Shown: positions 1-9,341 of the stretch, piece by piece
Position numbering within the stretch: the stretch's first letter is position 1
Layout: each line of letters begins with the position of its first letter
Source of the DNA: Chloroflexota bacterium
GTDB lineage: Bacteria > Chloroflexota > Limnocylindria > Limnocylindrales > CSP1-4
Assembly (NCBI GenBank): GCA_019637815.1
Contig: JAHBUZ010000001.1
Location: forward strand, 1 to 64,000
Direction of reading: 5' to 3'
Length of the DNA: 64,000 nucleotides
The notes under the pieces: generated by a model
Seen by the model: only the letters and a program-made list of their open reading frames with translations
What the model was told of the DNA's origin: nothing
Database searches by the model: none
Position numbers and translations under genes: made by a program

Positions 1-3000
1 ACGCTCCTCGCCGACCACACGCGCCGGACCTCGAGGCCCACCGCCTGGTACCGGCTCGAAAGCGGCGATCGCGACTGGGCGACGGCGCTCAACTACCTGG
101 TCGCCGCTTTCCGGCAGGTCCTGACCCCGGAGTTCGGGACCGGAACCATCAACCTGCTGCGCCACATCGGGGTGCTGGACGCGACGCGGGACATGGCCGT
201 GGACTCGTTCCTCGTGGAGCTGGAGGCAGCGGTCACCACACCCGTGACCCTGGTCCTCGATGACTTCCACGTGGTGGCGGACAGCGAGGACTTCCGGGAC
301 ATCGCACTGCGCCTCCTGGAGCACGCGCCCGTGGATGTGTCGTTCGTGCTCGCGGGGCGCGATCTGTCGGGCTTTCCTACCGCCCGCCTCGCGACACAGG
401 GCTCGGTCGTCGAGATCGGCTCGGAAGAGCTTCGGTTCACCCGGCGCGAGACGGCCGACCTGCTCACGTTCGGTTATGGCGTGAACCTCGATGACGACCT
501 CGTCCGGATCCTCGATGAACGGCTCCGAGGGTGGGGCGCCAGCCTCCAGCTGGTGGGGACCTCGCTCGTCTCCCTTCGGCCGAGTGAGGTGCGACGGTTC
601 GTCGAGGACCTCACCTTCCGACCCGATCCGCTGTATGACTTCCTGGCGGAGGAGGTCCTCGACCGGTTGCCATCCGCCACCCGACGCGTGCTGACCGTGG
701 CCTCCGTCCTCGAACGCATCGATCCGCGGCTCGTCACCGCGGCCATGGCGACCGAGCGATCCATCACGGCCCGGAAGGTCGAGACGAGCCTGTCGCGCGC
801 CGAGGCGTCGGGCCTGGTGGTGCCGTCCCCGCATGGCGATGGGAGCTGGCACTTCCATCCGCTCGTCCGGGACTACCTGCTGTCACGACTCATCACCAAT
901 GTGCCGCGACGGTCGCTGCTGGACATGCACCTCCGGATCGCGAAAGCGGCAGAGCCCATCGACTGGCTGGCATCGGCGTTCCACTACGTCGAAGCCGAGC
1001 ATCTCCGCGATGCGATGCGCGTCCTGCGAGACTCGGCGATCCTCGCACTCGGCACCGCCACATGGGGACCGGTGAGCAATCTCGTAGATCGTATGCCAGA
1101 TGAGCCGATCCCAGCCGCAGTGTCGGTCGTGCGTGCCAGGGCACTCATTGCCCGAGGACGCTCACCGGAGGCGGTAGTGGTTCTCCAGATGCTTGCCATC
1201 GACGCTGCAGATACTTCGACGTTGGCACTGACTCAAGTGACGCTCGCCTACGCGCTCATGGTAGCAGGACGTCTAGGTGAGGCTCGCCAGAGCCTGGACG
1301 GCTTCTTCGCCGTTGCCAACCAGCCGAAGGTGCCGGAGTCCATTGCTCAAGGATACCGCGCAGTACTTGCAGCACGCGATGGCGGATCGCTTCCGACTGC
1401 TCTGGATGTGCTGACGAGCCTCGGTCGAGAGCACGAACGACTAGGGCTTCCATACTACGCGGCGGTCAGCTACCACAACGCGGCCCTCGTAAGCTTTGCC
1501 CGGGGACAATATGAGTCGTGCATCAAGTTTGGTACTCAGAGTATCGAGAACTTCCGACGCACAACTCTTGTCCATGGGATGGAGTCCACCCATGCGATTA
1601 TCGCCGTCGCCGCCTTGGAGCTCGGGCGCCAGTCCACGGCCGAGGCACATCTGGACGCCGTGAGCACAGACGAGGGCGTTCCCGCCGATGCGCAAGCACA
1701 TGCGGCCTGGATCGCGACGGCCGTGGGCGATTCCGAGAGAGCCTGGGTGCTACTGGAACGGGCCGCCCGCTCCGCCTTGGACGAACCGACCGAACCTGGT
1801 GCGGTTCCGGACGTTCAGTACGCGAAGGCGCTTGCGCACCTCGCGGATGGTGATGCTGAAGCTGCCGCGGCAGCTCTCCTTGATGCTGAGGAGGGTTCGC
1901 TCGAGATGGATGCCACGTGCAGAGATCGGGCCGTCTCGAGCCTAGTCGCCCTACTCCAGAACGATTTGCCGCGTGCAATCGTACTAGCCGAGGATGGCGC
2001 TCGGCTCGCAGACCACCAAGGGGCAGCACATTGGCAACGTTGGTGCGCTCTGGTCCTGGCCGTCGCGAAGGAGGATGCGCAAGCCTATCGACAGGCGACT
2101 GCGAGTCTGTTCGCCTACAGCCTACTATCTGTTGAAGTCTTGGCAGATGCGATAGTCCGTGGCATCGGGTTGGTGGAGGAAGTACCAGACCAGGTAGTCG
2201 ATCGCGTTAGATCGCGGCCCAGAAGATGGCTACCAGTACTTCGACGAACCGTGGAATCGGGATCCAGGGAGTCGAGTGCCGCTGCTGCGGTTCTCCTGTC
2301 GGCCTACGGTACGACGAAAGATGTCGCCGTCTTGTCGGCATTCGAACGACGACACTTTAAGCAGCCAAGCCGTCGCCAGTTGGCGCAGTCACTCGCTAGG
2401 CGAACGAAACCGACCTTGGTCATCCATGACCTCGGCCGAGTGCGACTCCAACTGGGACCGCGCGTACTTCACGTTTCACAGACTCGTCGGCGAGCCTCAA
2501 GCCTACTGGCATTCCTGGCGACACGTCCAGAGCACGCAGCTATGCGTGAGCAGGTGCTAGAGACGCTTTGGCCCAATCAGACCCCCGAAGGTGCCGCCAA
2601 TAGCTTGCACCAGACACTGTTTTTTTTGCGGCGGGAACTGAATCCCGACCACGATGAGAGCCGGATGGTCGACTACGTTGTCGTAGAAGGCGAGACTGTG
2701 GTTCTAGATTCGGAGCTGGTGCTAGTAGACAGCGCAGCGTTCTACCGACAGGCTTCCGCAGCCCTGTCGCACGAGGACATACATGACGTTGGACCCGCCA
2801 TAGTCCGCGACTACACGGCGAAGTTCGCACTGGAGTTCGAGTATGAGGACTGGGCTGCTGCATGGCGCGACCGTCTCCACTCCCTATATCTGGAACTCGT
2901 ACAAGTGACGGCCGAGGCACTCATCCGCGAGAATCGCGTCCGGGTCGGTACTGATCTGATCGGGCGAGCACTCACACTCGACCCTGAAGCCCTAGAGCTC

Positions 3001-3138
3001 GAAGCGAGCCTGATCCACGCGCTGCTCAACGCGGGGGCCACGGCAGCGGCCAAGCACCAATACGATCATTACGCCCAGGTCTACGAGCGCGAGTTCGGCG
3101 AGCCGCCGCCGCCACTCCACGCAAGCGACGCGCTCTAG
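1..3138 (+). CDS. MalT/LuxR-like STAND ATPase fused to SARP (winged helix + BTAD) regulator, 5' partial
   Basis: The reading frame is open from the first base, so the true start lies left of the window. The visible part begins in the nucleotide-binding region of a MalT-like STAND ATPase: TAWYRLESGDRD, then the Walker B strand VTLVLDDFHVV near base 250. The Walker A loop must lie upstream. A long TPR-like helical section follows. At about bases 2420-2700 comes an OmpR-type winged helix (LLAFLATRPEHAAMREQVLE, NSLHQTLFFLRREL), then a bacterial transcriptional activator domain to the end. Such proteins are ATP-dependent one-component activators. The target is unknown and no operon partner is visible. 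From about base 1080 codon use becomes less GC-biased than in the first third, suggesting a recombined segment. Confidence 0.85.
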   Translation, partial: TLLADHTRRTSRPTAWYRLESGDRDWATALNYLVAAFRQVLTPEFGTGTINLLRHIGVLDATRDMAVDSFLVELEAAVTTPVTLVLDDFHVVADSEDFRDIALRLLEHAPVDVSFVLAGRDLSGFPTARLATQGSVVEIGSEELRFTRRETADLLTFGYGVNLDDDLVRILDERLRGWGASLQLVGTSLVSLRPSEVRRFVEDLTFRPDPLYDFLAEEVLDRLPSATRRVLTVASVLERIDPRLVTAAMATERSITARKVETSLSRAEASGLVVPSPHGDGSWHFHPLVRDYLLSRLITNVPRRSLLDMHLRIAKAAEPIDWLASAFHYVEAEHLRDAMRVLRDSAILALGTATWGPVSNLVDRMPDEPIPAAVSVVRARALIARGRSPEAVVVLQMLAIDAADTSTLALTQVTLAYALMVAGRLGEARQSLDGFFAVANQPKVPESIAQGYRAVLAARDGGSLPTALDVLTSLGREHERLGLPYYAAVSYHNAALVSFARGQYESCIKFGTQSIENFRRTTLVHGMESTHAIIAVAALELGRQSTAEAHLDAVSTDEGVPADAQAHAAWIATAVGDSERAWVLLERAARSALDEPTEPGAVPDVQYAKALAHLADGDAEAAAAALLDAEEGSLEMDATCRDRAVSSLVALLQNDLPRAIVLAEDGARLADHQGAAHWQRWCALVLAVAKEDAQAYRQATASLFAYSLLSVEVLADAIVRGIGLVEEVPDQVVDRVRSRPRRWLPVLRRTVESGSRESSAAAAVLLSAYGTTKDVAVLSAFERRHFKQPSRRQLAQSLARRTKPTLVIHDLGRVRLQLGPRVLHVSQTRRRASSLLAFLATRPEHAAMREQVLETLWPNQTPEGAANSLHQTLFFLRRELNPDHDESRMVDYVVVEGETVVLDSELVLVDSAAFYRQASAALSHEDIHDVGPAIVRDYTAKFALEFEYEDWAAAWRDRLHSLYLELVQVTAEALIRENRVRVGTDLIGRALTLDPEALELEASLIHALLNAGATAAAKHQYDHYAQVYEREFGEPPPPLHASDAL

Positions 3139-3143
3139 GGTGC

Positions 3144-3172
3144 TTGACTCGGGATAGGTAATTCTACCTATT
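3144..3172 (+). promoter_or_regulatory. Candidate promoter with central palindrome
   Basis: TTGACT (3144-3149) lies 17 bp before CCTATT (3167-3172), a plausible -35/-10 pair. Between and overlapping them is the perfect inverted repeat ATAGGTA-ATTC-TACCTAT (3154-3171), unusually AT-rich for this DNA. This placement is typical of a repressor or MerR-type operator. It would drive a leader of about 400 nt toward the HD-GYP gene at 3582. The regulator is unknown. Confidence 0.4.
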
Positions 3173-3482
3173 ACGGTGCCTCGGGGCGCCACCCTAAAGT
3201 CCTACTGCGCGCTGGTACTTGAGTACTCGGTGTGCTAGGACTCGGAACCGCGGTGATGGTCAGCCTGAACTGGGCACGTTGGACTGACCGGAGCGACTCG
3301 TGCAACCGGCCCGGTCGACGTCGGCGTTGGCCGGCAGCCAACGTGGCTGCCTTCGCGGAAAAGGGGATTCCGATGAAGCCGGATTCAAGCATCAAGCCCT
3401 GGTAAGGGGTACAACTCTGGGCATGTAGGGCGCCGATGTGCTCCCCACCGCCCACCTCCGCCAGTGGCGACAGGCAACCAAA

Positions 3483-3514
3483 GTGGCCGGGTGGTCTTAG
3501 GACCATCCGGCCAC
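3483..3514 (+). terminator. Strong hairpin in the leader of the HD-GYP gene
   Basis: A 14-bp stem (GTGGCCGGGTGGTC / GACCATCCGGCCAC, one G-T pair) with a TTAG loop lies about 70 bases before the HD-GYP start. It is followed by GTGCGTTTGG, so the T-tract is weak. It could be an attenuator or the end of a short transcript started near 3180. The rest of 3139-3581 holds no convincing gene, and I recognise no known riboswitch class in it. Confidence 0.4.
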
Positions 3515-3581
3515 GTGCGTTTGGCGATGTGCGGGGCATCATTCAGTCCGCCTACAAATAGGTGGGGTGCAGTAGAGTCGC

Positions 3582-4967
3582 GTGACTAGGGCCATCGGAC
3601 TCCTGATCGCGCTGGTGACGGCCGTCGCCGGCGTGATGTTTGCTGTCGTCGTCGGGAGTACGCCTGCCCGCGATCAGCTCGCTGGCCTGGAGGATCTAGC
3701 AGCGCTTGGCTTCTGGGTAGCGATGGCGCTGGTGGCCTCGGCATCTCCAGTCAAGTCCCCACGCGGACCGACGGTGAGCGTGTCGTCGACACCAATCCTT
3801 GCAGCGGGCTTTCTGGGCGGTCCCGCGGTGGCCGCTATCGTGGGCCTCCTCGGCACCGTCGAGCGGCGGGAGCTGCGAGGCGAGGTGCCTTGGTACGGAA
3901 CCCTCTACAACCATGCGGCGATCGTCATCGCCGCAATTCTCGCCGCAGCCACCTATGCGGTCGTAGGCGATGCTCAACCAAGCCGAGAGCCCCTAGTCAG
4001 CCTCGGAGCGTCGCTGGTGGCCGGCCTGGTCTACTTCGTCGTAAATGAGGGCCTGAGCGGCGTAGCGGTCGCGGTCCGCGACCAGCGCGCCTTCTCGTCG
4101 GTCATACGCGGCGATCTGGCGTCCTACGGGCTGGCGTTCCTAGGTCTCGTCCCGCTCGCATGGTTGATGGCCCTTGCCTACCTCTTCGTCGGGCCGTTCG
4201 TGGTGGTGCTCTTCGCGCTCCCGCTGTACACGACCCGCGCGGCGTACCAGTCGGTGGTGGAGATGCGGGACATGTTCACCCAAACGGTCCGCGCGCTGGC
4301 CTCGGCCATCGACGCCCGCGATCCCTCCACGAAGCGCCACTCGGAGCACGTCTCAGGCATCGCGGTCGAGATCGGCCACGAGATGGGCGTCAGCGAGGCG
4401 GACCTGGAACGCCTGGAGTGGGGCGGTCTGTTCCATGACATCGGCAAGATCGGCATCCCGGACGCGGTCCTCCTGAAGCCGGGTCGGCTGGACAAGGACG
4501 AGCGCATGGCCATGAACAAGCACCCCGCCAAGGGCGCCGAGATCCTCGCCAACGCGGATCGGCTCCGCCAGGTGGTGCCGCTGGTCCGCTACCACCACGA
4601 GTGGTACAACGGCAGCGGCTACCCGGACCGGCTCATCGGCGAGGAGATCCCGCTGCTCGCGCGCATCCTGGCGGTCGCGGATGCGTTCGAGGCCATGACC
4701 GCGGTCCGCCCCTACCAGACGCGCCCGAAGAGCCTCTCGCAGGCGATGGACGAGCTGCGCCGATGCGCTGGTACACAGTTCGACCCGCGCGTCGTGGAGG
4801 CGTTCGCGCGAACGCCGACGGGTCGTGGCCTGGGCGAGATCGCCATGGACCGGACCCGCGACGTGGGGCCCGCGACCGACCAGATGCTCGCCCCCGGCCC
4901 GCGGCCGGGCCTGCGTCCTGGGACCCAGCACGCGCCAGCGGTGGGCGACGGCCGCGGACAGGCCTGA
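3582..4967 (+). CDS. Membrane-anchored HD-GYP domain phosphodiesterase
   Basis: 461 aa, GTG start. About the first 225 residues are hydrophobic, with several membrane segments (near 1-25, 40-52, 70-90, 110-130, 140-165 and 185-220). The rest is an HD-GYP domain: RHSEH helix, the metal pair in LFHDIGKIGIPD (His-Asp near 285), HHEWYNGSGYP near 337-347, and DAFEAMTAVRPYQ. HD-GYP proteins degrade cyclic di-GMP (some cGAMP) at the inner face of the membrane. The GYP loop is intact, so activity is expected; W-Y at the variable positions is a small departure from the usual motif. The N-terminal half shares the relaxed codon use of the upstream gene, while the catalytic half does not. Its leader carries a palindrome and a hairpin. 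Confidence 0.88.
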   Translation: MTRAIGLLIALVTAVAGVMFAVVVGSTPARDQLAGLEDLAALGFWVAMALVASASPVKSPRGPTVSVSSTPILAAGFLGGPAVAAIVGLLGTVERRELRGEVPWYGTLYNHAAIVIAAILAAATYAVVGDAQPSREPLVSLGASLVAGLVYFVVNEGLSGVAVAVRDQRAFSSVIRGDLASYGLAFLGLVPLAWLMALAYLFVGPFVVVLFALPLYTTRAAYQSVVEMRDMFTQTVRALASAIDARDPSTKRHSEHVSGIAVEIGHEMGVSEADLERLEWGGLFHDIGKIGIPDAVLLKPGRLDKDERMAMNKHPAKGAEILANADRLRQVVPLVRYHHEWYNGSGYPDRLIGEEIPLLARILAVADAFEAMTAVRPYQTRPKSLSQAMDELRRCAGTQFDPRVVEAFARTPTGRGLGEIAMDRTRDVGPATDQMLAPGPRPGLRPGTQHAPAVGDGRGQA

Positions 4968-5086
4968 CGGACCTCGGACAAGCCCCTCCGACACTTGGGG
5001 TCCGCTCCGACACCTGAGATGCCGCTGACGCGCCTGGAGCACCGCGTGATCCGCCTGCGAACCGCGGTCGCGTTAGCATCGAGGGC

Positions 5087-5998
5087 ATGGCTCCTCGATA
5101 CTCCCTGCTGACGGTCCACGCCCATCCCGATGACGAGACGATCTCCACGGGTGGCGTCATGTCCCGGTACGCGCTCGCTGGTCATCGCGTGACCTGCGTG
5201 ACGTGCACGGGTGGCGAGCACGGCGAGATCGTGGTCCCGGAGCTGGACACGCCGGAGAACCACGCCCGTCTCGCGGAGATCCGCGCCGAGGAGCTGCGGC
5301 GCGCCCTCGAGCGCCTGGGTCCGGTCGAGTCACGGTCGCTCGGCTATGTCGACTCGGGGATGATGGGCACACCCGAGAACGATGGGCCGGACAGCTTCTG
5401 GCAGGCGGACGTGGACGAGGCGACGGGACGGCTGGTGCGCATCGTGCGCGAGGTCCGACCGGAGGTCATCGTCGGCTACAACGCCTACGGCGGCTACGGA
5501 CACCCGGACCACATCCGCGCCGCACAGGTGGCGGTGCTGGCCTTCGAGCGAGCCGGCGATCCTGCGTGGTATCCGGAGCAGGTCGCGGACGGCCTCACCC
5601 CGTGGCAACCACGCAAGCGCTACGAGTCAGTCATGGACCTGACCAGACGCGTGGAGATCGGTCAGCTGCTCCAGGAGCGTGGCGTTCGCAGCTGGCTGCT
5701 ACCCGACCCGGAGGAGACCCCGGAGGCACGCGAGGCCCGGGAGGCCCAGATGGCGCGCATGGCTGCAGCGATGGGCCCGAAGACCACGTCCGTCGACATC
5801 ACCGGGCAGATGGATCGCAAGCTCGACGCGCTCCGGGAGCACGTCACCCAGCTGGCATCCGACAGCTTCTTCCTCGCCCTCACGGCGGACGAGTGGCGGC
5901 GGTTCCAGCCGACCGAGGATTTCACGCTCAGCGAGTCGCGTGCGCCGGTCCGGATCCCCGAGGACGACCTGTTCGCGGGGCTGGCGAGCGAGACCTGA
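5087..5998 (+). CDS. PIG-L family deacetylase, mycothiol S-conjugate amidase-like (Mca/MshB)
   Basis: 303 aa, ATG start preceded by GAGGGC. The zinc site HAHPDDE is at residues 11-17 and the distal GHPDH near 138-142. Between them are TGGEHGEI and YVDSGM, which match the Mca/MshB branch of the GlcNAc-PI de-N-acetylase family. These zinc enzymes hydrolyse N-acyl glucosamine derivatives; Mca cleaves mycothiol conjugates for detoxification and MshB makes the thiol. I cannot separate the two from sequence alone, and no mshA or mshC is in view. The gene stands alone. If the host is Chloroflexota the substrate may be another pseudodisaccharide. Confidence 0.8.
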   Translation: MAPRYSLLTVHAHPDDETISTGGVMSRYALAGHRVTCVTCTGGEHGEIVVPELDTPENHARLAEIRAEELRRALERLGPVESRSLGYVDSGMMGTPENDGPDSFWQADVDEATGRLVRIVREVRPEVIVGYNAYGGYGHPDHIRAAQVAVLAFERAGDPAWYPEQVADGLTPWQPRKRYESVMDLTRRVEIGQLLQERGVRSWLLPDPEETPEAREAREAQMARMAAAMGPKTTSVDITGQMDRKLDALREHVTQLASDSFFLALTADEWRRFQPTEDFTLSESRAPVRIPEDDLFAGLASET

Positions 5999-6095
5999 CG
6001 GTCGGCACCGACCGCCCACCGGCCTCGCCGACCGCGGCGCCGACGATCGCCGGGACGACCGGGCGGTCCGACCGAATCCCCCGGCCGACCGAGCC

Positions 6096-8048
6096 CTACC
6101 AGTCGCTGACCCGCTTCGACTGCTTGCGGATCTCGTTCATGAGGACGCGACCGTCATCCCGCGCGGGGTCGAGCAGGTTCGGCTGTGCCTGATCGTGCGT
6201 GAGGAACGGGTGGACCCGCGTCTGGACCAGCCGGTCGCCATGGAACGTGGCCTCCACGAGGATGCCCTCCATGGTCGCCGTGGACCAGCTCTGGTCGAAG
6301 ATGAAGTTGCCGAGCGAGTAGAACACGGGCATCCCGTTCACCTCGCCGATGCCACCGGGGACATGGGCGTGGGCACCGAACACGAGGTCCACACCCAGCT
6401 TCTCCCAGCGCCTGGCGAGGGCGTCCTGGTAGGCTGCCCGACCGCGGCTGAACTCGATGCCCCAGTGCGGAAACACGATGAGCACGTCCGCGCGCTCACG
6501 CGCTCGCTTGATGGCATCGATGGTCTCCCGCGCCTTGCAGTCCGCGGCCCCGGCGCGGGATCCGCGGGCGTTCACGTAGCCCCGTGCGATCATGTTGCAG
6601 GCCACGATGCCGACCGTGACGCCCTTCGCGGTGAGATACGCCGGCTTCGCAGCCTCCTTCGCGTTCTTCCCCGCCCCGGCATGCTTGATGCCGTGCTGGT
6701 CGAGCACCTTGAGCGTGTTCAGCACGCCCGCCTCGCCGTAGTCCCGGATGTGGTTGTTCGCGAGCGACATGAAGTCGACACCGGCGCGCGTGAAGATCTC
6801 CGTGAGTGACGGCTTGCCGCTGAAGGTCGTCCCGAACAGGTGGAACACCCAGTTCCTGGGGGTCGGCTGCTCGTGGTTCACGATGGCCAGGTCCGCGTCC
6901 TTGACGAGCGCCCGCACGAGCCCCTTGGGCCCGCTCAGCCGATAGATGGGCACGAGGTTGCCCTCCGCCCGCGGGCAGCTGGGACAGATGTGGTGCCCGG
7001 TCACCCGCGCTCGGCCGCCATCGAAGGGATAGTCGAGACCCTTGTTGCGTCGGACGACGCGCTCGTAGATGCCCCGATCCGTGAATGAATCACCGCCCGC
7101 GACGAGCGTCCACGTGTCGTCCTGTCGCCAGCCGGCCGCTCGCGTGGTCTCCACTTCCGCCACGAGGGGCCAGCGGCCCAGGCGTTGGACACGCTCGTTG
7201 CCGAACAGCTGTCGCCCATCGATGCCCAGGGCACGCACCCCCGGGACCACGTCGGACGCACGCAGGATGCCCAGCGTCCGACCCTTCTTGACGGCCGCGA
7301 TGATGGCCGCGGGATCCGCCTCTCGCACCGACGCGTCGATGGTGATGCCGAGGGCATCCTCCAGGGCAGCCCGGTCACCAGAAGGGATGAACACGCGCCG
7401 ATAGTCCGTGGCGCGACCCCGCAGGGCGGCCACCAGGGCATCCCGGCCGATGCTCTGGCGGGTCTCCCAGAACCGGACCACGGGCACGAACGGCATCGCG
7501 CGTCGCACGAGCTCCGCGACCTGCGGCGGGCAGGGATCGGCGGGCAGGGTCGTGGGTGCCGCGGAGGGATCGGCGGGCGGCATGCCCGGCTGGTCGGTCG
7601 TCCCGGGTCCGGGCGCCTCCGGCAGGATCGACACGTCCGGCGTGATCGATGCGGACATCGTGGGCAAGGGCGAGGGACAGGGCGACCCACCGGGGACCTC
7701 CGTCGGCGCCACGCTCGGCGGCGGGCTGGTCACGACCGATGGCGGGATGCTCGGCGTGTCCTGGTCCACCAGCGGGGTCGGTGTCCGGGGCACCGTGATG
7801 ACAGCGCCAGCGGGCTCGGCGGTCACCGCGGGGGTGGGGCTGGGCTGCTCGTCGACGGTGTCCAGCACCCGGCTCAGGAAGCCCACCGCCCCGATCGCGA
7901 ACAGGGCGATGAACACGACCACGACGATGCGCGAGACATCGAACCGCGGGGCTGGTCGGCCGGGGCCATCCGTCGATCCGCCGGGTTCGCTCGATGCCGG
8001 CGGCGGGGTCCGCTGGACCGCGGACGTGTCGAGGTGGTCGGCGGACAT
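6096..8048 (-). CDS. CapA-like (PGA_cap) metallophosphatase with N-terminal membrane anchor
   Basis: 650 aa from the ATG at 8048; a GTG 36 bases upstream is possible. One TM helix near residues 37-57 (IVVVVFIALFAIGAVGFL) is followed by a Pro/Thr/Ser-rich linker to about 165. Next comes a region of about 140 residues resembling a periplasmic-binding lobe (VPVVRFWETRQSIGRDALV). The last 330 residues are a CapA-type calcineurin-like domain: GGDSFTDRG, NHEQP, SLANNHIRDYGEAG, FPHWGIEFS, GAHAHVPGG. CapA/PgsA proteins act outside the membrane in poly-gamma-glutamate capsule work, but many orphan homologs exist. No capBC is nearby, so the substrate is open. Confidence 0.82.
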   Translation of the reverse strand: MSADHLDTSAVQRTPPPASSEPGGSTDGPGRPAPRFDVSRIVVVVFIALFAIGAVGFLSRVLDTVDEQPSPTPAVTAEPAGAVITVPRTPTPLVDQDTPSIPPSVVTSPPPSVAPTEVPGGSPCPSPLPTMSASITPDVSILPEAPGPGTTDQPGMPPADPSAAPTTLPADPCPPQVAELVRRAMPFVPVVRFWETRQSIGRDALVAALRGRATDYRRVFIPSGDRAALEDALGITIDASVREADPAAIIAAVKKGRTLGILRASDVVPGVRALGIDGRQLFGNERVQRLGRWPLVAEVETTRAAGWRQDDTWTLVAGGDSFTDRGIYERVVRRNKGLDYPFDGGRARVTGHHICPSCPRAEGNLVPIYRLSGPKGLVRALVKDADLAIVNHEQPTPRNWVFHLFGTTFSGKPSLTEIFTRAGVDFMSLANNHIRDYGEAGVLNTLKVLDQHGIKHAGAGKNAKEAAKPAYLTAKGVTVGIVACNMIARGYVNARGSRAGAADCKARETIDAIKRARERADVLIVFPHWGIEFSRGRAAYQDALARRWEKLGVDLVFGAHAHVPGGIGEVNGMPVFYSLGNFIFDQSWSTATMEGILVEATFHGDRLVQTRVHPFLTHDQAQPNLLDPARDDGRVLMNEIRKQSKRVSDW

Positions 8049-8134
8049 CGACTCGGGGAACCCCCACGGTTCGGACCACCGCACCGACCGTGCAGCCGGA
8101 CCGGGAGCCCCACCCGGTGGCGGTCATCAGGATT

Positions 8135-8211
8135 TGGCGGACCCGACCGGATTCGAACCGGCGATCTCCAGCGTGACAGGCTGGCATGTTGGGCCGCTAC
8201 ACCACGGGTCC
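8135..8211 (-). tRNA. tRNA-Asp (GTC)
   Basis: Cloverleaf on the minus strand: acceptor GGACCCG/CGGGTCC, D arm GTGT/ACAT, anticodon stem CCAGC/GCTGG with loop CTGTCAC (anticodon GTC), T arm GCCGG-TTCGAAT-CCGGT (G-T closing pair), discriminator G and encoded CCA (8135-8137). A TACACT -10 hexamer lies just upstream (8228-8233 read on the minus strand), placing the start about 10 bases before the 5' end. Confidence 0.95.
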
Positions 8212-8264
8212 GCTGCGGCGAGCCCGGAGTGTAGCAGGAAGTCGCGCTATCCTCCGGAGGCCCT

Positions 8265-9329
8265 ATGCCCGACCTCATCGACCTTCGCTCCGACACCGTC
8301 ACCCGACCCACGCCCGAGATGCGCCGCGCGATGGCGGACGCGGAGGTGGGCGACGACGTCTTCGAGGACGACCCGACGGTCCGGGCGCTCGAGGAGCGCG
8401 CTGCGGAGCTCCTGGGCAAGGATGCCGGGTTGTTCGTGACGAGCGGCACCCAGGGCAACCTCGTGAGCCAGATGGCGCACGTGCCGCGGGGCGGCGAGAT
8501 CATCGCGGACGAGCGGTCCCACACCGTCATCGACGAGGCTGCCGGGCATGCGGTCGTGGTCGGCGCATCGATCCGGACGCTGCGCTCGGGACCGGACGGG
8601 ACCATGGATCCGGCAGACATCGCGAGGGCCTTCCGGGACCGTGAGGACGTCCACGAGCCCATCACCTCGCTCGTGGTCATCGAGAACACGCACGCCCACT
8701 CCATGGGCCAGCCGCTGTCCGCGGCCTACACGGCCGCCGTGGCGGAGGTCGCGCACGCGGGTGGCGTGCCACTCCACGTCGATGGCGCACGACTGTTCAA
8801 CGCCGCGGTGGCGCTCGGTACACCGGCGAGCGCGCTCGTCGCGACCGCGGATTCGGTCACGTTCTGCCTGTCCAAGGGCCTCGCCTGTCCGGTCGGCTCC
8901 GTGGTGGTGGGCGATCGTGCGTTCATCGCGCGTGCTCGTCGGGCACGCAAGCTGCTCGGCGGCGGGCTGCGCCAGGTTGGTGTGCTGGCGGCCGCCGGCC
9001 TCGTGGCCCTCCGTGACGGCCCGGCGGGCATGATCGACCGACTGGCGGAGGATCATACGAACGCCCGTTGGCTGGCGGATGGTCTCGCCGCGATCCCGGG
9101 CATCGAAGGGCTGGACCCGGATCGGGTCCGGACCGACTTCGTGATCTTTCGCGTCCCGGACCGGACGGGGTTCCTCGACGCGCTCGCCCGTGAGGGCGTC
9201 CTGATGGTGCCGTGGGGTCGCGAGGAGGTCCGTGCGGTCACCCATCATGGCATCGAGATCCACCACGTCGACCGTGCCGTGGAGGTCGCGTCGCGTGCGT
9301 TGGCCGCGACGGCCATCGTCCGCGCCTGA
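8265..9329 (+). CDS. ltaE: Low-specificity L-threonine aldolase
   Basis: 354 aa, preceded by GGAGG. It is a fold-type I PLP enzyme: LIDLRSDTVTRPTPEMRRAM at the N-terminus, FVTSGTQGN, HVDGARLFNA (PLP-binding Asp), and the Schiff-base lysine in CLSKGL near residue 203. The C-terminal HHGIE region is also typical. It splits L-threonine or allo-threonine to glycine and acetaldehyde. Length is normal for the family. It is followed after 12 bases by the DUF885 gene, so the two are probably cotranscribed with the HisA-like gene. Confidence 0.92.
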   Translation: MPDLIDLRSDTVTRPTPEMRRAMADAEVGDDVFEDDPTVRALEERAAELLGKDAGLFVTSGTQGNLVSQMAHVPRGGEIIADERSHTVIDEAAGHAVVVGASIRTLRSGPDGTMDPADIARAFRDREDVHEPITSLVVIENTHAHSMGQPLSAAYTAAVAEVAHAGGVPLHVDGARLFNAAVALGTPASALVATADSVTFCLSKGLACPVGSVVVGDRAFIARARRARKLLGGGLRQVGVLAAAGLVALRDGPAGMIDRLAEDHTNARWLADGLAAIPGIEGLDPDRVRTDFVIFRVPDRTGFLDALAREGVLMVPWGREEVRAVTHHGIEIHHVDRAVEVASRALAATAIVRA

Positions 9330-9341
9330 CCGGAGGTCCCC

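Noticed and set aside
3180..3480. c-di-GMP riboswitch upstream of the HD-GYP gene
   Set aside because: The expected aptamer elements (GGGCAAACC-like and GCAAAGCC-like stretches) are not present; only a generic hairpin is visible.
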